62,956 nt of DNA from an uncultured Prevotellaceae bacterium (GCA_900318995.1 ONMR01000022.1:1-62956); one strand, 5' to 3'. Shown: positions 44,543-54,535, counted from the first letter of the stretch. The notes: generated from the sequence alone by a model not told the origin. Numbers and translations are program-made.

Positions 44543-47500
44543 TTATCTTTCCCTTTTAACCATCCTCACGGCATCGGCAATAATCACGCTTATGCTTGAC
44601 CTGTTGTTGAGACTGATCCTCACCGTATCCGCTTCAAACCTGAATGTACCAAGCAGGTTCCAGCCTTCGTCGGCACGCCACATGTTCATAGACACATGGT
44701 CCTTCATGTTGAACTGTTCAATCTCAAAATTATAGTCGCTGGTTACCCTACGGCCGTTGTTATTATTATTGTTATTGTTGTTCCATCTGCGGTTCCGGTT
44801 ATCGTTGCTGTACAGGGATGGAGATGCATAGAAATATACATCATACACGCCTGCAACAGAAAGAGGTACGCTCCAGCGAGCATACTGGGAACCGTCACCC
44901 GGAGATATGATATATGATGACCGGATGTAATCTCCATACAGGTTCTGGTCTGTCACCAGAGTCCACTGGCTGTAAGTTCTCCAGTCGGAGAATCCCTCAT
45001 ATATGAATTCATTGTCATTCTCCTTCGCCTTGTCTATCCATTTGGACAGATAACCGGTTCTGAGCGGCCTTGAAAGAGAGAACAGTCCTCTGTCCTCATT
45101 ATCGACGATAATCTCACCCGGAAGCGTATTATCCACACCGCCGTTCAATGTATAGACACCTTCTTCCTCAAGTTCTGTGCCCTCATATGTACTCCAGTCC
45201 GAATTGTCCAGATTTACATCATGTGGAAGGTTTGAAGAAAGCATCGTGTTTACACTTATCCTGCCGGGAATATTGAACCAATGTGTAACAAGCCTTCGTG
45301 TCTCATGTGCGCCGACGCTCACCATCATACTCTTGGGTTTATCCTCATCACCCGCATTCTCAATCTCATAGAACATGAATTCAACGTTTACGTAACCGGG
45401 ATTGTCGGATATATTCTCAAACGAAATCTCAGCCTGGTATATATCTGCCGTATCGGTGGTGACAGTAGTTATTGTTGGAGTTCCAACCTTGTAGCAGGCC
45501 AGTCGGGCAGTGTCATTCCAGCCTTCAATCTTGTCCTTAAGGCTTATACCCGAATAACTCTGGACCCAATCCAGAATTGAGTCAAATGAGACGTTGGCAA
45601 ATTCTCTCTCTCTTGTCTTGGCAGATATGGAGTCTTCCAAAGACTCATAGCCCACAGCCACCGAAACCGGAGCAAAGAAATCCTTGGTCTTGATTGCCAG
45701 GGCATTGTCTGCAAGATCCTCCCACTCCGGATCTGACATTATGCGGTCAAAACTGTATTTGCTCATCAGTATCAGCGCCTTCTCATCTTCGGACAGTCCG
45801 TTCATCCTCCTCATCCATGCCGATCCGTTGTTTTGGGTTCCTCCCGTCATAGCCTCCACCATTCTGTTGGCCATTGGCCAGGATGACGAGTAGACATTAT
45901 ATCTGAAATTGTAGAACAATGGCCGGTAAAAGTAAGGATTGTCCACCTGGGTCATGGTCCATTGTCCGTTCCTGCTGTTGCCACTGTAATTACCGGATTC
46001 CATAAGGAAATATATGGAGTTGTTGAGAATGCTGAGCAGAATCTCCTTTTCCGACATGTTTCCGTTTCTGCTGTTCCAGTTGTTACGGCCATTGCCGAAA
46101 TACATACGTTTCTGGTTACGGAACTGGAATCTGCCCATATCAAAACCTCTCTCGTGAACGAGTGCCATCTCAGGCTGCAACTGTTCATATACCGATGTCC
46201 ATACCCGTTTGTATGATGTAAACTGTACCGGCACCTCCACAATCGAGAAACGCTTGAACGGATACTTCATATCAGCACTATACTCCATACTCCGGCGCAT
46301 ATTCCTGATAATATACGGAACAGTATCACGTATTGAATCAAACACCTCGAACTGATCATCCCATTTTCCCAACTCCCATACGGTATATAAGGTAGAGTCA
46401 ACCGTTATTGATTTGGGCCTGTAATCACCTATCAGGAGCGATATGGACGGTAGTGATGACTCAGGTTTGAAAGTATACATACTGGAGTCGGCATTTGCCG
46501 TACACAACCCCTGCGAAATTGGCACCATTCCGGGATTGGGAATTACATTAATCTTGAAATCAGTAAAGTAAGAGATCTGCCATTCAGGACTCTCGTTGCT
46601 GTATGCCACACCCGGACGCGGATACCAGTAGCTTTCAGGGGTCAGCATGGTGAAATCCTTATCCTGGAAAAGATAACGCTTCCCGACATTGAGCATAGAG
46701 AGGACCTTGCTGTTCTCAAGCATCTTCTCTGACGTGATGTCCAGGAAACAGATGCGCTCATCGGCCTTACCGCCATACTCCATAACCAGACTTACAGGTT
46801 CACCTCCGGAAAGTGTCCTGTCAAAAGACAGAACTATCAGATGCATCAGACGCTCCCACTTCATGCCGTGTCCTGAAGTTCTGATACTACTGACATTGAA
46901 CCCCGGGTTCAGAGTGAACACCAGTTGTGAAGTGCTTACCTTGGGCCTTACCGTAATCTCTGCAGTCACGCTCAAGGAATCACCGCTTTGTGTCACCGAA
47001 AGCGTACATGAATCTGCCACAGCACCTCCGATGTGCACATATCTGTTGTCCAGTTCCACCATGTCGGCCCTGAATCTCTCATCCACTTTATATAAATGGA
47101 CATGCCTGAAACCGGCAAATAAACCTGAAGCCAGGAACAATGCGGCAGCAATACGCCAAGGCAGCAGGCTATACCTGGAATTAGGCAGACGATGGAACAG
47201 CGATACATCAGTCAGAATAAGCCCTATGCCCAGCAACACATAGCACATCCTGTGATTGATCAGTCTGGAGAGTCCGCTGAAACCGGTTACCACGGACTTT
47301 AGCATGGGCAAGTTGAAACCTATATAATCAAAAAGGTAATAATAGACATTGTCTATGTAGAACAGGGTCACGCCAATATAAGCCAGCAGGACAACCATAG
47401 TTATGGCCTGGTTGTTAAGCAGCAGCATCAGAGTGGTGGACAGTCCTACTATGAATACAAGTGTAGGAACGCAAAGCAGCAGGAAATACCACAGATAACT

Positions 47501-47932
47501 GAGATAATCCAGTGCAAATCCGTACTTAATCAGGCTCATTACCAGAGCTATAAGCGCTACCGCCACATCAAGTACAAAAAATACTTTCAGTGTGGCCCAC
47601 ATCTTGCCCAACAGATATTCGGCATTTGTAAGCGGACGGGTGTAGAACACCTCTGACGTATCAAGTTGCTTGTCCCTCTTGAGATATTCCGATGCCAGGA
47701 ACACAGAGACCACAGCCTGTCCCAGATTCATCACAAGCATGAACATGTATGGTATGACAGACCTGTTTACCATCTGAGCCTGCTGGTAAGGCGACAGGAT
47801 ATATATGGAGCCGAGAATCACCGATGCAAGCAGTGACAAGAAAGCAAAAACTTTGAAGAACCAGCCACGGACAAGCAGTTTTGTCTCGTATCTGGATACT
47901 ATGCGTATGTTAGTTAATCCTATCCTCATCAA
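44543..47932 (-). CDS. ABC-2 permease fused to M1-peptidase-like and golvesin-like domains
   Basis: 1129 residues. Residues 1-~295: ABC-2 membrane domain with seven or so helices (VFAFLSLLASVILGSIYILS, FFVLDVAVALIALVMSLIKY, ITMVVLLAYIGVTLFYIDNV). About 300-900: periplasmic region shaped like the M1 aminopeptidase/ABC fusions of Bacteroidetes, but the place of the zinc motif reads ALVHERGFD (His593-Glu594), without HExxH, so it is probably not a peptidase. About 990-1129: a golvesin C-terminal-like carbohydrate-type domain (GWNLLGTFRFEADTVRISLN, IADAVRMV), interrupted by nine consecutive Asn (near 1050). It overlaps the ATPase gene by four bases. Confidence 0.85.
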   Translation of the reverse strand: MMRIGLTNIRIVSRYETKLLVRGWFFKVFAFLSLLASVILGSIYILSPYQQAQMVNRSVIPYMFMLVMNLGQAVVSVFLASEYLKRDKQLDTSEVFYTRPLTNAEYLLGKMWATLKVFFVLDVAVALIALVMSLIKYGFALDYLSYLWYFLLLCVPTLVFIVGLSTTLMLLLNNQAITMVVLLAYIGVTLFYIDNVYYYLFDYIGFNLPMLKSVVTGFSGLSRLINHRMCYVLLGIGLILTDVSLFHRLPNSRYSLLPWRIAAALFLASGLFAGFRHVHLYKVDERFRADMVELDNRYVHIGGAVADSCTLSVTQSGDSLSVTAEITVRPKVSTSQLVFTLNPGFNVSSIRTSGHGMKWERLMHLIVLSFDRTLSGGEPVSLVMEYGGKADERICFLDITSEKMLENSKVLSMLNVGKRYLFQDKDFTMLTPESYWYPRPGVAYSNESPEWQISYFTDFKINVIPNPGMVPISQGLCTANADSSMYTFKPESSLPSISLLIGDYRPKSITVDSTLYTVWELGKWDDQFEVFDSIRDTVPYIIRNMRRSMEYSADMKYPFKRFSIVEVPVQFTSYKRVWTSVYEQLQPEMALVHERGFDMGRFQFRNQKRMYFGNGRNNWNSRNGNMSEKEILLSILNNSIYFLMESGNYSGNSRNGQWTMTQVDNPYFYRPLFYNFRYNVYSSSWPMANRMVEAMTGGTQNNGSAWMRRMNGLSEDEKALILMSKYSFDRIMSDPEWEDLADNALAIKTKDFFAPVSVAVGYESLEDSISAKTREREFANVSFDSILDWVQSYSGISLKDKIEGWNDTARLACYKVGTPTITTVTTDTADIYQAEISFENISDNPGYVNVEFMFYEIENAGDEDKPKSMMVSVGAHETRRLVTHWFNIPGRISVNTMLSSNLPHDVNLDNSDWSTYEGTELEEEGVYTLNGGVDNTLPGEIIVDNEDRGLFSLSRPLRTGYLSKWIDKAKENDNEFIYEGFSDWRTYSQWTLVTDQNLYGDYIRSSYIISPGDGSQYARWSVPLSVAGVYDVYFYASPSLYSNDNRNRRWNNNNNNNNNGRRVTSDYNFEIEQFNMKDHVSMNMWRADEGWNLLGTFRFEADTVRISLNNRSSISVIIADAVRMVKRER

Positions 47933-48810
47933 TCCTTATCCCTTATCTCTGTAAAATAAACATATGCATGTTCCAGGTTTGGCGGATAACTGACCGCATC
48001 GTAACCGGGAAGACTCTTTGCCACCACCTGAATATCCCATCCAAGACCATCCGGTATGGTAGATATCACGGCATATTTCTGATTAATCTCAGCATACTGA
48101 TCATTCGTTACTTTCAGACGCCAGACTTTACCTTCGGTCTCCTTGAGCATACCGGCAGGCGATCCGCGGAACATCACCTCTCCCTGATTGAGCATTGCCA
48201 TCTCCGTACATGAACTGGAAATATCTCCTACGATATGGGTTGACAGGATAATAGTGGTGTCCTTGGAACTGGCCTCACTCAAAAGATTCCTGAATCTGAT
48301 TCGTTCCTCAGGATCAAGTCCTGTGGTAGGTTCATCCACGACCAATACCAAAGGCTTATGAATCAGAGCCTGAGCTATGCCGAGACGACGTTTCATACCG
48401 CCTGACAGATTCTGAGCGAACCTGTCACGGGCTTCATATAGTCCGACCTGCTCCAGCATGGCGTCAACTGCCTTGCCGCGCTCCGCAGAGTTGGTCATAC
48501 CCGAAAGCGCAGCGGCATAATCCAGAAACTCACGAACTTTATACTTGGCAAAAAAACGGAAATCCTGAGGCAGATATCCCAATATCCGCCTTACCTCCTG
48601 ACGCTGAGTGCGAATATCGTATCCGCACACATCGATCTGGCCCTCGGTTGGTTCCATAAGGGTTACCAGAATACGCATTAGAGTGGACTTTCCGGCTCCG
48701 TTGGGCCCCAAAAGGCCGAACATACCCGAAGGTATCTCAAGATTGATGTTGTTTAACGCTTTCTTACCGTTAGGGTAATAATGACTTAAGCCTTTGATTG
48801 AAATTGACAT
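47929..48810 (-). CDS. ABC transporter ATP-binding protein
   Basis: 293 residues. Walker A LLGPNGAGKST (near 35), Q-loop YLPQDFRFF, signature NLSGGMKRRLG, Walker B VLVVDEPTTGLDP, switch His STHIVGD. The C-terminal ~75 residues (KVWRLKVTNDQYAEINQKYA) are an extension shared in style with the end of the RND-ABC fusion (KVWLFDIEASRLGELDEKL), suggesting related ATPases. The partner permease is the overlapping 1129-residue protein. Confidence 0.93.
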   Translation of the reverse strand: MSISIKGLSHYYPNGKKALNNINLEIPSGMFGLLGPNGAGKSTLMRILVTLMEPTEGQIDVCGYDIRTQRQEVRRILGYLPQDFRFFAKYKVREFLDYAAALSGMTNSAERGKAVDAMLEQVGLYEARDRFAQNLSGGMKRRLGIAQALIHKPLVLVVDEPTTGLDPEERIRFRNLLSEASSKDTTIILSTHIVGDISSSCTEMAMLNQGEVMFRGSPAGMLKETEGKVWRLKVTNDQYAEINQKYAVISTIPDGLGWDIQVVAKSLPGYDAVSYPPNLEHAYVYFTEIRDKD

Positions 48811-48824
48811 GATGTACTACTTCA

Positions 48825-51464
48825 TCATTTGTTGATTGCCGCAGCAATCTCCTCAGCACCGATTGACAATGTTACATATGACGGAACCGTGCGGGTGCAG
48901 CATTCGTTCTCACCCCACAGGAACGGATAATCATCCTTATGCTCCAACAGGTCTGGCTGCAGAAGCACCAGTCCGGGAGCTATACCGCCCGGAATGAAGG
49001 TATAGTCGGCACGGTTGTTTCCGTAAGCCACTTTCTTTGTGTTGACACCAACAGCCGTAACGAAAGAGACATTTGAATACGGATGGTTTCCGTATATGAA
49101 ATTCAGTCCCGAAAGGACCAGCTCAGGATCAATCAGATCGGGATAATAACGCCATACCATATAGTTATTCTGAGCCCAACTGATGACACGCTCGCTGCCT
49201 CCCCATGATCCTCCAGCCACGGGAACGCCGTAAGGAGTTGACTCCGCTGTACGCTTGGCATCCTCAACGAATACGGGAATGACCTCCCGAAGCTGAGCCT
49301 TGAAATCATCATCCATATAAGGCAGGAGTGAGAGAGCAGTGGTGATGTTTACCCTTGGGGCACGCATAGCGCTTCCACCACCTGTGCGGTTATCCTCGGC
49401 CCCCTGCGGAGCATTACGGGCAGCCTCAATCTGACGCATGACGCCGGGCAGGAACATATCCTTGTACTTCTGATCGCCTGTCAGGAGCCACAGCTGGATG
49501 GCTGCGCTGGAGCGGTCACCGCCAAAACCGCGGTTGCCACGCTGTCCGTTGCCCTGTTGCTGCTGCTGAGGCCGGTTGGCCATTCTGGCCTGATAGTCAT
49601 CCATCTCCTTCCAAAGTTTCAGAGCATTCTTCTTGCAGCGCTCTGCTGTTTCCGGGATATACGGAGCAAGAACACGAGCCGCATGTGCCAAAGCAGCGCA
49701 AACGTTCACGTTACTCATAGGATTACCGGCATTGTTGGTAAATGCGAAACGGTCATCCAGTGTGCCGGAACGGTTGCCGCGTACCTCATAAGGCTTGAGG
49801 CTGGGGTCATATATATAACCGTCGGTAATGGTCACGGCATCGCCCAAATGATGGTATTGATGCATGTTGCCCTGTACAATACCACCTGCAATAAATCCGA
49901 TGTTCTCAATCTGTGCGCAAAGATTAAGTGCACCGTGTTCTACCTGCTGAATCATATCGGGCAGACCATCCGGACGGTGAATGTCAACGAACTGGGTCTT
50001 CTGGTCGATGAATGTCTCGTCACGCTCGGGACGCAGAACATCCCAAACCTCTGCCAGCTGGTTGGTCAGACCGATAACGGTACCGGACTGGATATCAAAG
50101 TCTCCGGCATCATACCATGCTCCGACTGCCAGACCGGGTATATGCTCGTACGGTTTGTACTTGGTGTTGGTGCTGTTTCCCATGCGATAACCGTCATGCT
50201 GCTGATAGTTGGTAGGAGCCTGAACTGCATCGTCCATGTGTGAGCGGCCATGCCATACACGGTAAGCTTCGTTCACAAGCATGTGGTCCATCTGTACAGG
50301 AAGCCAGACATCCATAGTGTTGTGCCACTTGCCGTCGTATACGTTCTTGTTGATCGGGAACGGATTGGTCCTGAAACCGTTGTATTCTATGTAATAGGTA
50401 CCGGGATCGGTCACTGCACTGAAATCACACTGGGCATAATTGTAGCGGTTGTAGAATACGCCCCACTCCTTTACGGCGGGCTCCAGGACCAACGTATGGC
50501 TGCCGTCGGCATTCACACGGAATATCTTGGCTTTGGATACCACCCTATCGTTGCGGTCCAGTTCTATGACAGCCACCTTTTTCTGAGCCGGAGTATAACC
50601 GATCTGTGAAAATCCGATGTTTGGCTCACGTATCCATCCGGCATCGGGAGTAGGCTCCACGTACCACTCTAGAACGGTGCCTTTCTTTCCGGCAGGAATC
50701 ATGGAACGTACCACGAAAGTACCGTTCTGTGACAGGTTGCGTCCGTCAAACAGGTTCAGTTCAGTATCAGACTGGAACAGGACACGCAGTGACTCATCCT
50801 CGGGAGCCATTACAATGGTGTGTCCTTTGGATATCGGTTTTGCAACGATGAATTCGTCACGTCCGCGGTCATCAAATGTGGAAAGGCCCCAGAACTGATT
50901 GATCTTCTCTGATTTGGGACGCATTTCAGTGTCGCTTGACGGATAGCGCGGAAATATCTCGGACTGACCGTCAACAAGATAGGTCTTGCCGTAATAGGTT
51001 GCAGGAAAGAACTCCATATTGAGTCCGGCCTTACCGGCCAGCTCGGCAGGAAGCGGATCATCCAATTCAACCGACATGCGGAAACCTTTACCCTCCTGCC
51101 TTACGGTTATCCCGTAACGGAAATTATAGTCAGGATAATTGAACCTGCAACTTATTACGCCGCCCAATGTATCGATGGTACGTTCCGTGAGGCTTGCATA
51201 GATATCCCATTGCTCCGGAGTGTTCATGAGACGTACTGCACCGCCTGTAGCGATACGGACTCCGCGCTGCACTATTTCCACGCCTGCAGTCTTTTCATCA
51301 CAGAATACTCCCTGATAGTTGTTTGAGTAAACCAACACGTTTACACCACGGGTCTCGAAATACCCCCTTTCGTTGATCACTAACTTTCCCGCATCCTTAC
51401 TGTCTGTGGCACAAGAAACGAATCCACATATCAATGCGGTAATAATTGGCAGTAATTTTTTCAT
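48825..51464 (-). CDS. GH9-family glycoside hydrolase-like lipoprotein
   Basis: 879 residues. Lipoprotein signal with Cys at about residue 19 (GFVSC). A beta-rich N-terminal region of ~290 residues precedes an Ig-like cellulase-N module (IGFSQIGYTPAQKKVAVIEL, about 285-385). The (alpha/alpha)6 GH9 domain has DAGD at residues 452-455 (catalytic base pair) and the acid Glu in GENECC (854). A Gln/Gly/Arg-rich insert (RPQQQQQGNGQRGNRGFGG, near 640) breaks the domain. GH9 enzymes mostly cleave beta-1,4-glucans. It is the first gene of the export operon, 14 bases before the ABC ATPase; the functional link is unknown. Confidence 0.85.
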   Translation of the reverse strand: MKKLLPIITALICGFVSCATDSKDAGKLVINERGYFETRGVNVLVYSNNYQGVFCDEKTAGVEIVQRGVRIATGGAVRLMNTPEQWDIYASLTERTIDTLGGVISCRFNYPDYNFRYGITVRQEGKGFRMSVELDDPLPAELAGKAGLNMEFFPATYYGKTYLVDGQSEIFPRYPSSDTEMRPKSEKINQFWGLSTFDDRGRDEFIVAKPISKGHTIVMAPEDESLRVLFQSDTELNLFDGRNLSQNGTFVVRSMIPAGKKGTVLEWYVEPTPDAGWIREPNIGFSQIGYTPAQKKVAVIELDRNDRVVSKAKIFRVNADGSHTLVLEPAVKEWGVFYNRYNYAQCDFSAVTDPGTYYIEYNGFRTNPFPINKNVYDGKWHNTMDVWLPVQMDHMLVNEAYRVWHGRSHMDDAVQAPTNYQQHDGYRMGNSTNTKYKPYEHIPGLAVGAWYDAGDFDIQSGTVIGLTNQLAEVWDVLRPERDETFIDQKTQFVDIHRPDGLPDMIQQVEHGALNLCAQIENIGFIAGGIVQGNMHQYHHLGDAVTITDGYIYDPSLKPYEVRGNRSGTLDDRFAFTNNAGNPMSNVNVCAALAHAARVLAPYIPETAERCKKNALKLWKEMDDYQARMANRPQQQQQGNGQRGNRGFGGDRSSAAIQLWLLTGDQKYKDMFLPGVMRQIEAARNAPQGAEDNRTGGGSAMRAPRVNITTALSLLPYMDDDFKAQLREVIPVFVEDAKRTAESTPYGVPVAGGSWGGSERVISWAQNNYMVWRYYPDLIDPELVLSGLNFIYGNHPYSNVSFVTAVGVNTKKVAYGNNRADYTFIPGGIAPGLVLLQPDLLEHKDDYPFLWGENECCTRTVPSYVTLSIGAEEIAAAINK

Positions 51465-51484
51465 AAGTTTTCAATGCTGATTTA

Positions 51485-51492
51485 CAAAAGTA
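51485..51492 (-). promoter_or_regulatory. -7 box of the large transport operon
   Basis: Minus-strand TACTTTTG (51492-51485) matches TAnnTTTG and lies 21 bases before the GH9 gene. All downstream gaps are at most 16 bases or overlaps, so it may drive the whole operon to the hairpin at 33337. Confidence 0.6.
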
Positions 51493-51578
51493 GCAAATGG
51501 TTTTTATAAAAAACCCTTTGGAGATTTTTTTTGAGTATATTTAAGCTTTGCTATGAGATGTACACATTCCGTAATGCT

Positions 51579-51586
51579 TATCTTTG
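51579..51586 (+). promoter_or_regulatory. -7 box of the dehydrogenase-prfA-pyrF operon
   Basis: A perfect TATCTTTG 20 bases before the ATG at 51606. Confidence 0.6.
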
Positions 51587-51605
51587 CATTCAAAATTGGA
51601 GCGAC

Positions 51606-52583
51606 ATGAAAAAACGTGTTCTTGTGACATACAACATGTTCCGCACCGGATATGCGGAACTTATCCGAAAGTATGATGTTACATTTCCACCTGAAGGACG
51701 AGAGTCTTTCACTTATGATGAGGTATACGATATGCTCCCGGAATATGACGTCCTGCAGTCCATGTTCAACTTCCCTGTTGACCGCAAGCTTATGGAACGA
51801 GGCCTGCCCCGTCTTGAACTGGTAAGCAACTATGCAGTCGGATTTGACAACATAGATATCCCTACGGCTACTGAGCTTGGAATTGCCGTAACAAATACTC
51901 CCGGACCGGTAACAGAACCTACCGCCGACCTGGCCTTTGGACTCATGCTGGCCGTAGCACGCCGGATAACAGATGTAGACCGCCGCTTGCGTATTCCTGG
52001 AGCTTTGGAATGGACACTTCTGGCCAATCTGGGCTACTCCCTTGGCGGCAAGACATTAGGTATCATAGGCATGGGACGCATTGGCCAGGCGCTAGCACGT
52101 CGCGCCAAAGCCAGTTGTATGAATATCATCTATCATAACCGTCATCGTGTAAGCCCCGGTATTGAGCAGCAGTACGATGCCACATACGTTGATTTTGACG
52201 AACTACTCAAAACCTCAGATTTCATATCGGTCAACGTCCCCTACTCCAAGGATACCTGGCACCTCATCGGCAAGGAGCAGCTGGAGCTGATGAAACCCAC
52301 GGCAATACTGGTAAATACAGCACGTGGACCTATTGTTGATGAGCTTGCCCTGGCCGATGCCCTTAAGAGCAGGCGTATCTGGGGTGCCGGACTGGACGTA
52401 TTCGAGTTCGGAGACAAGGTGAGTCCCGAGATACTGGCATGTGAGAATGCCGTTATCACCCCGCACGTGGGCACTCAGACCTACGATGTGCGCAACGAGA
52501 TGGCAGAATTCGTATCACGCAACATTATCAACTTCTATGAGGGTGGTCCTGTTGCTTTTGTAAATGACGTAAAACGCAAATAA
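51606..52583 (+). CDS. NAD(P)-dependent D-2-hydroxyacid dehydrogenase
   Basis: 325 residues. Substrate domain residues (VSNYAVGFDNIDIPTATELG), Rossmann loop TLGIIGMGRIGQALARRA and the catalytic triad: Arg in NTARGPIVDE, Glu in LDVFEFG and His in ITPHVGTQT. It reduces 2-oxoacids such as glyoxylate, hydroxypyruvate or phenylpyruvate; the exact substrate cannot be read. Start at ATG 51606; the frame extends to a TTG at 51531 across the promoter. Its stop overlaps the prfA start by one base. Confidence 0.9.
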   Translation: MKKRVLVTYNMFRTGYAELIRKYDVTFPPEGRESFTYDEVYDMLPEYDVLQSMFNFPVDRKLMERGLPRLELVSNYAVGFDNIDIPTATELGIAVTNTPGPVTEPTADLAFGLMLAVARRITDVDRRLRIPGALEWTLLANLGYSLGGKTLGIIGMGRIGQALARRAKASCMNIIYHNRHRVSPGIEQQYDATYVDFDELLKTSDFISVNVPYSKDTWHLIGKEQLELMKPTAILVNTARGPIVDELALADALKSRRIWGAGLDVFEFGDKVSPEILACENAVITPHVGTQTYDVRNEMAEFVSRNIINFYEGGPVAFVNDVKRK

Positions 52584-53692
52584 TGGCCGCATCAGAGAGT
52601 CTGCTTGATAAACTCGACGGTCTGGAGGCCCGTTTCCAGGAGGTGAGTCTGCTCATAACAGACCCTTCAGTTATTGCTGACATGAAACGGTTCGTCAAAC
52701 TGAACCGTGAATACCGGGACCTGGAGCTGGTGGTTGCAGCACGTAAGGAGTACATCCAGCTTCAGAATAACATAGAAGAAGCCCGCGAGCTGCTCTCAGA
52801 GAATGACCCGGAAATGCGCCAGATGGCACGTGATGAACTTGACGCCGCAAACGAACGTCTGCCGCAACTTGAAGAAGAGATAAAACAACTGCTAATACCC
52901 GCCGATCCTCAGGATGAAAAGGACGTCATCATGGAGATACGCGGCGGTACAGGAGGCGACGAGGCCGCCATATTTGCCGGAGACCTGTTCCGCATGTACA
53001 GCAAATATTGTGAGTCCAAAGGCTGGAAGACTGCAGTCTCATCATGCTCGGAAGGCGCATCAGGAGGATATAAGGAGATAATTTTCACCGTGACAGGTGA
53101 GAAAGTATACGGAACACTGAAATACGAATCCGGTGTTCACCGGGTCCAGCGCGTCCCTGTAACCGAAACTCAGGGTCGGATCCATACATCCGCCGCTACG
53201 GTTGCCGTCCTGCCTGAAGCCGATGCCTTTGAAGTTGAGATAAATGAAGGTGAGATAAAGTGGGATACATTCCGCAGCGGCGGTGCCGGCGGCCAGAACG
53301 TAAACAAGGTCGAGTCTGGCGTAAGGCTCCGTTATAATTGGAAAAATCCCAACACCGGAGCTGTTGAGGAGATACTGATTGAGTGCACCGAAACCCGTGA
53401 CCAGCCCAAGAACAAGGAACGTGCATTATCCCGCTTGCGCACTATGATATATGACCGGGAGCATCAGAAATACATGGATGATATTGCCGCCCGCCGCAAG
53501 ACTATGGTATCTACAGGTGACAGGTCGGCCAAGATACGCACATACAATTACCCGCAGGGCCGCATAACCGACCATCGGATAAATTATACCATTTACAATC
53601 TGCCGGCATTCATGAACGGTGACATCCAGGAGTGCATAGACCAACTGACAATAGCAGAAAACGCAGAGCGGATGAAAGAGGCTCAAATGTAA
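52583..53692 (+). CDS. prfA: Peptide chain release factor 1
   Basis: 369 residues. N-terminal helical domain; the GGQ motif in SGGAGGQNVNKVESGVRLRY (near residue 235) that triggers peptide release; EIRGGTGGDEAAIFAGDLFR; and the C-terminal block KIRTYNYPQGRITDHRINYT. It recognises UAA and UAG. Overlaps the dehydrogenase gene by one base; 24 bases before pyrF. Confidence 0.96.
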   Translation: MAASESLLDKLDGLEARFQEVSLLITDPSVIADMKRFVKLNREYRDLELVVAARKEYIQLQNNIEEARELLSENDPEMRQMARDELDAANERLPQLEEEIKQLLIPADPQDEKDVIMEIRGGTGGDEAAIFAGDLFRMYSKYCESKGWKTAVSSCSEGASGGYKEIIFTVTGEKVYGTLKYESGVHRVQRVPVTETQGRIHTSAATVAVLPEADAFEVEINEGEIKWDTFRSGGAGGQNVNKVESGVRLRYNWKNPNTGAVEEILIECTETRDQPKNKERALSRLRTMIYDREHQKYMDDIAARRKTMVSTGDRSAKIRTYNYPQGRITDHRINYTIYNLPAFMNGDIQECIDQLTIAENAERMKEAQM

Positions 53693-53716
53693 AGAAATTT
53701 TTAATAATCAGCACAT

Positions 53717-54535
53717 ATGACAAGAGAAGAGTTGTATCAGAACATACTGCGCAAGAAATCGTTTCTGTGCGTAGGTCTTGACACCGATATCAGCAAAATC
53801 CCGCAGCATCTGCAGAACGGGGAGGATCCGATATTCACCTTTAACAAAGAAATAATTGACGCCACGGCCGATTTCTGCATTGCATACAAGCCCAATCTGG
53901 CTTTTTATGAGAGCAACGGGCTCAAGGGCTTGCAGGCACTTTACAAGACGATAGACTACTTACACACCAACTATCCTGACCAGTTCATCATAGCCGATGC
54001 CAAACGCGGCGACATAGGCAATACCTCAAAGATGTATGCGGAGAGTTTCTTTGGTGAGATGAATGTGGATTCAGTAACCGTAGCACCTTATATGGGCCAG
54101 GACAGCGTAACCCCGTTCCTGGGACATGACGGAAAGTGGGTGATACTGCTTGCCCTTACCAGCAACAAGGGTGCCGATGATTTCCAGTACATCAAGGACC
54201 CGGAAGGCACGCCTCTGTATCAGAACGTTCTTCGCAAGTCACTTGAGTGGGGCGGAAACGCTGACAACATGATGTATGTGGTAGGTGCCACCCGTGCAGA
54301 GATGCTTTCCGATATCCGCAGGACCGTCCCAGACAGTTTTCTGCTTGTTCCGGGCATAGGAGCACAAGGCGGTTCATTGGCAGATGTTTGCAAATACGGC
54401 ATGAACAGCAAATGCGGTCTTATCGTAAACAGCAGCCGTGCAATCATTTATGCCGACAGCACAGAGAACTTTGCCTCTGTTGCACGCGCAAAGGCTGCCG
54501 AAGTTCAGAAGGAAATGAGCGCTTATTTAAAATAA
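53717..54535 (+). CDS. pyrF: Orotidine 5'-phosphate decarboxylase
   Basis: 272 residues, the long PyrF type 2. [17 protein letters not shown], the catalytic [11 protein letters not shown] (Asp-x-Lys), [13 protein letters not shown] and [14 protein letters not shown]. It decarboxylates OMP to UMP. Follows prfA, a pairing usual in Bacteroidales. Confidence 0.96.
   Translation: MTREELYQNILRKKSFLCVGLDTDISKIPQHLQNGEDPIFTFNKEIIDATADFCIAYKPNLAFYESNGLKGLQALYKTIDYLHTNYPDQFIIADAKRGDIGNTSKMYAESFFGEMNVDSVTVAPYMGQDSVTPFLGHDGKWVILLALTSNKGADDFQYIKDPEGTPLYQNVLRKSLEWGGNADNMMYVVGATRAEMLSDIRRTVPDSFLLVPGIGAQGGSLADVCKYGMNSKCGLIVNSSRAIIYADSTENFASVARAKAAEVQKEMSAYLK

Noticed and set aside
49557-50243. A 228-codon open frame antisense to the GH9-like gene
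   Set aside because: The opposite strand carries clear GH9 motifs (DAGD); this frame has none.
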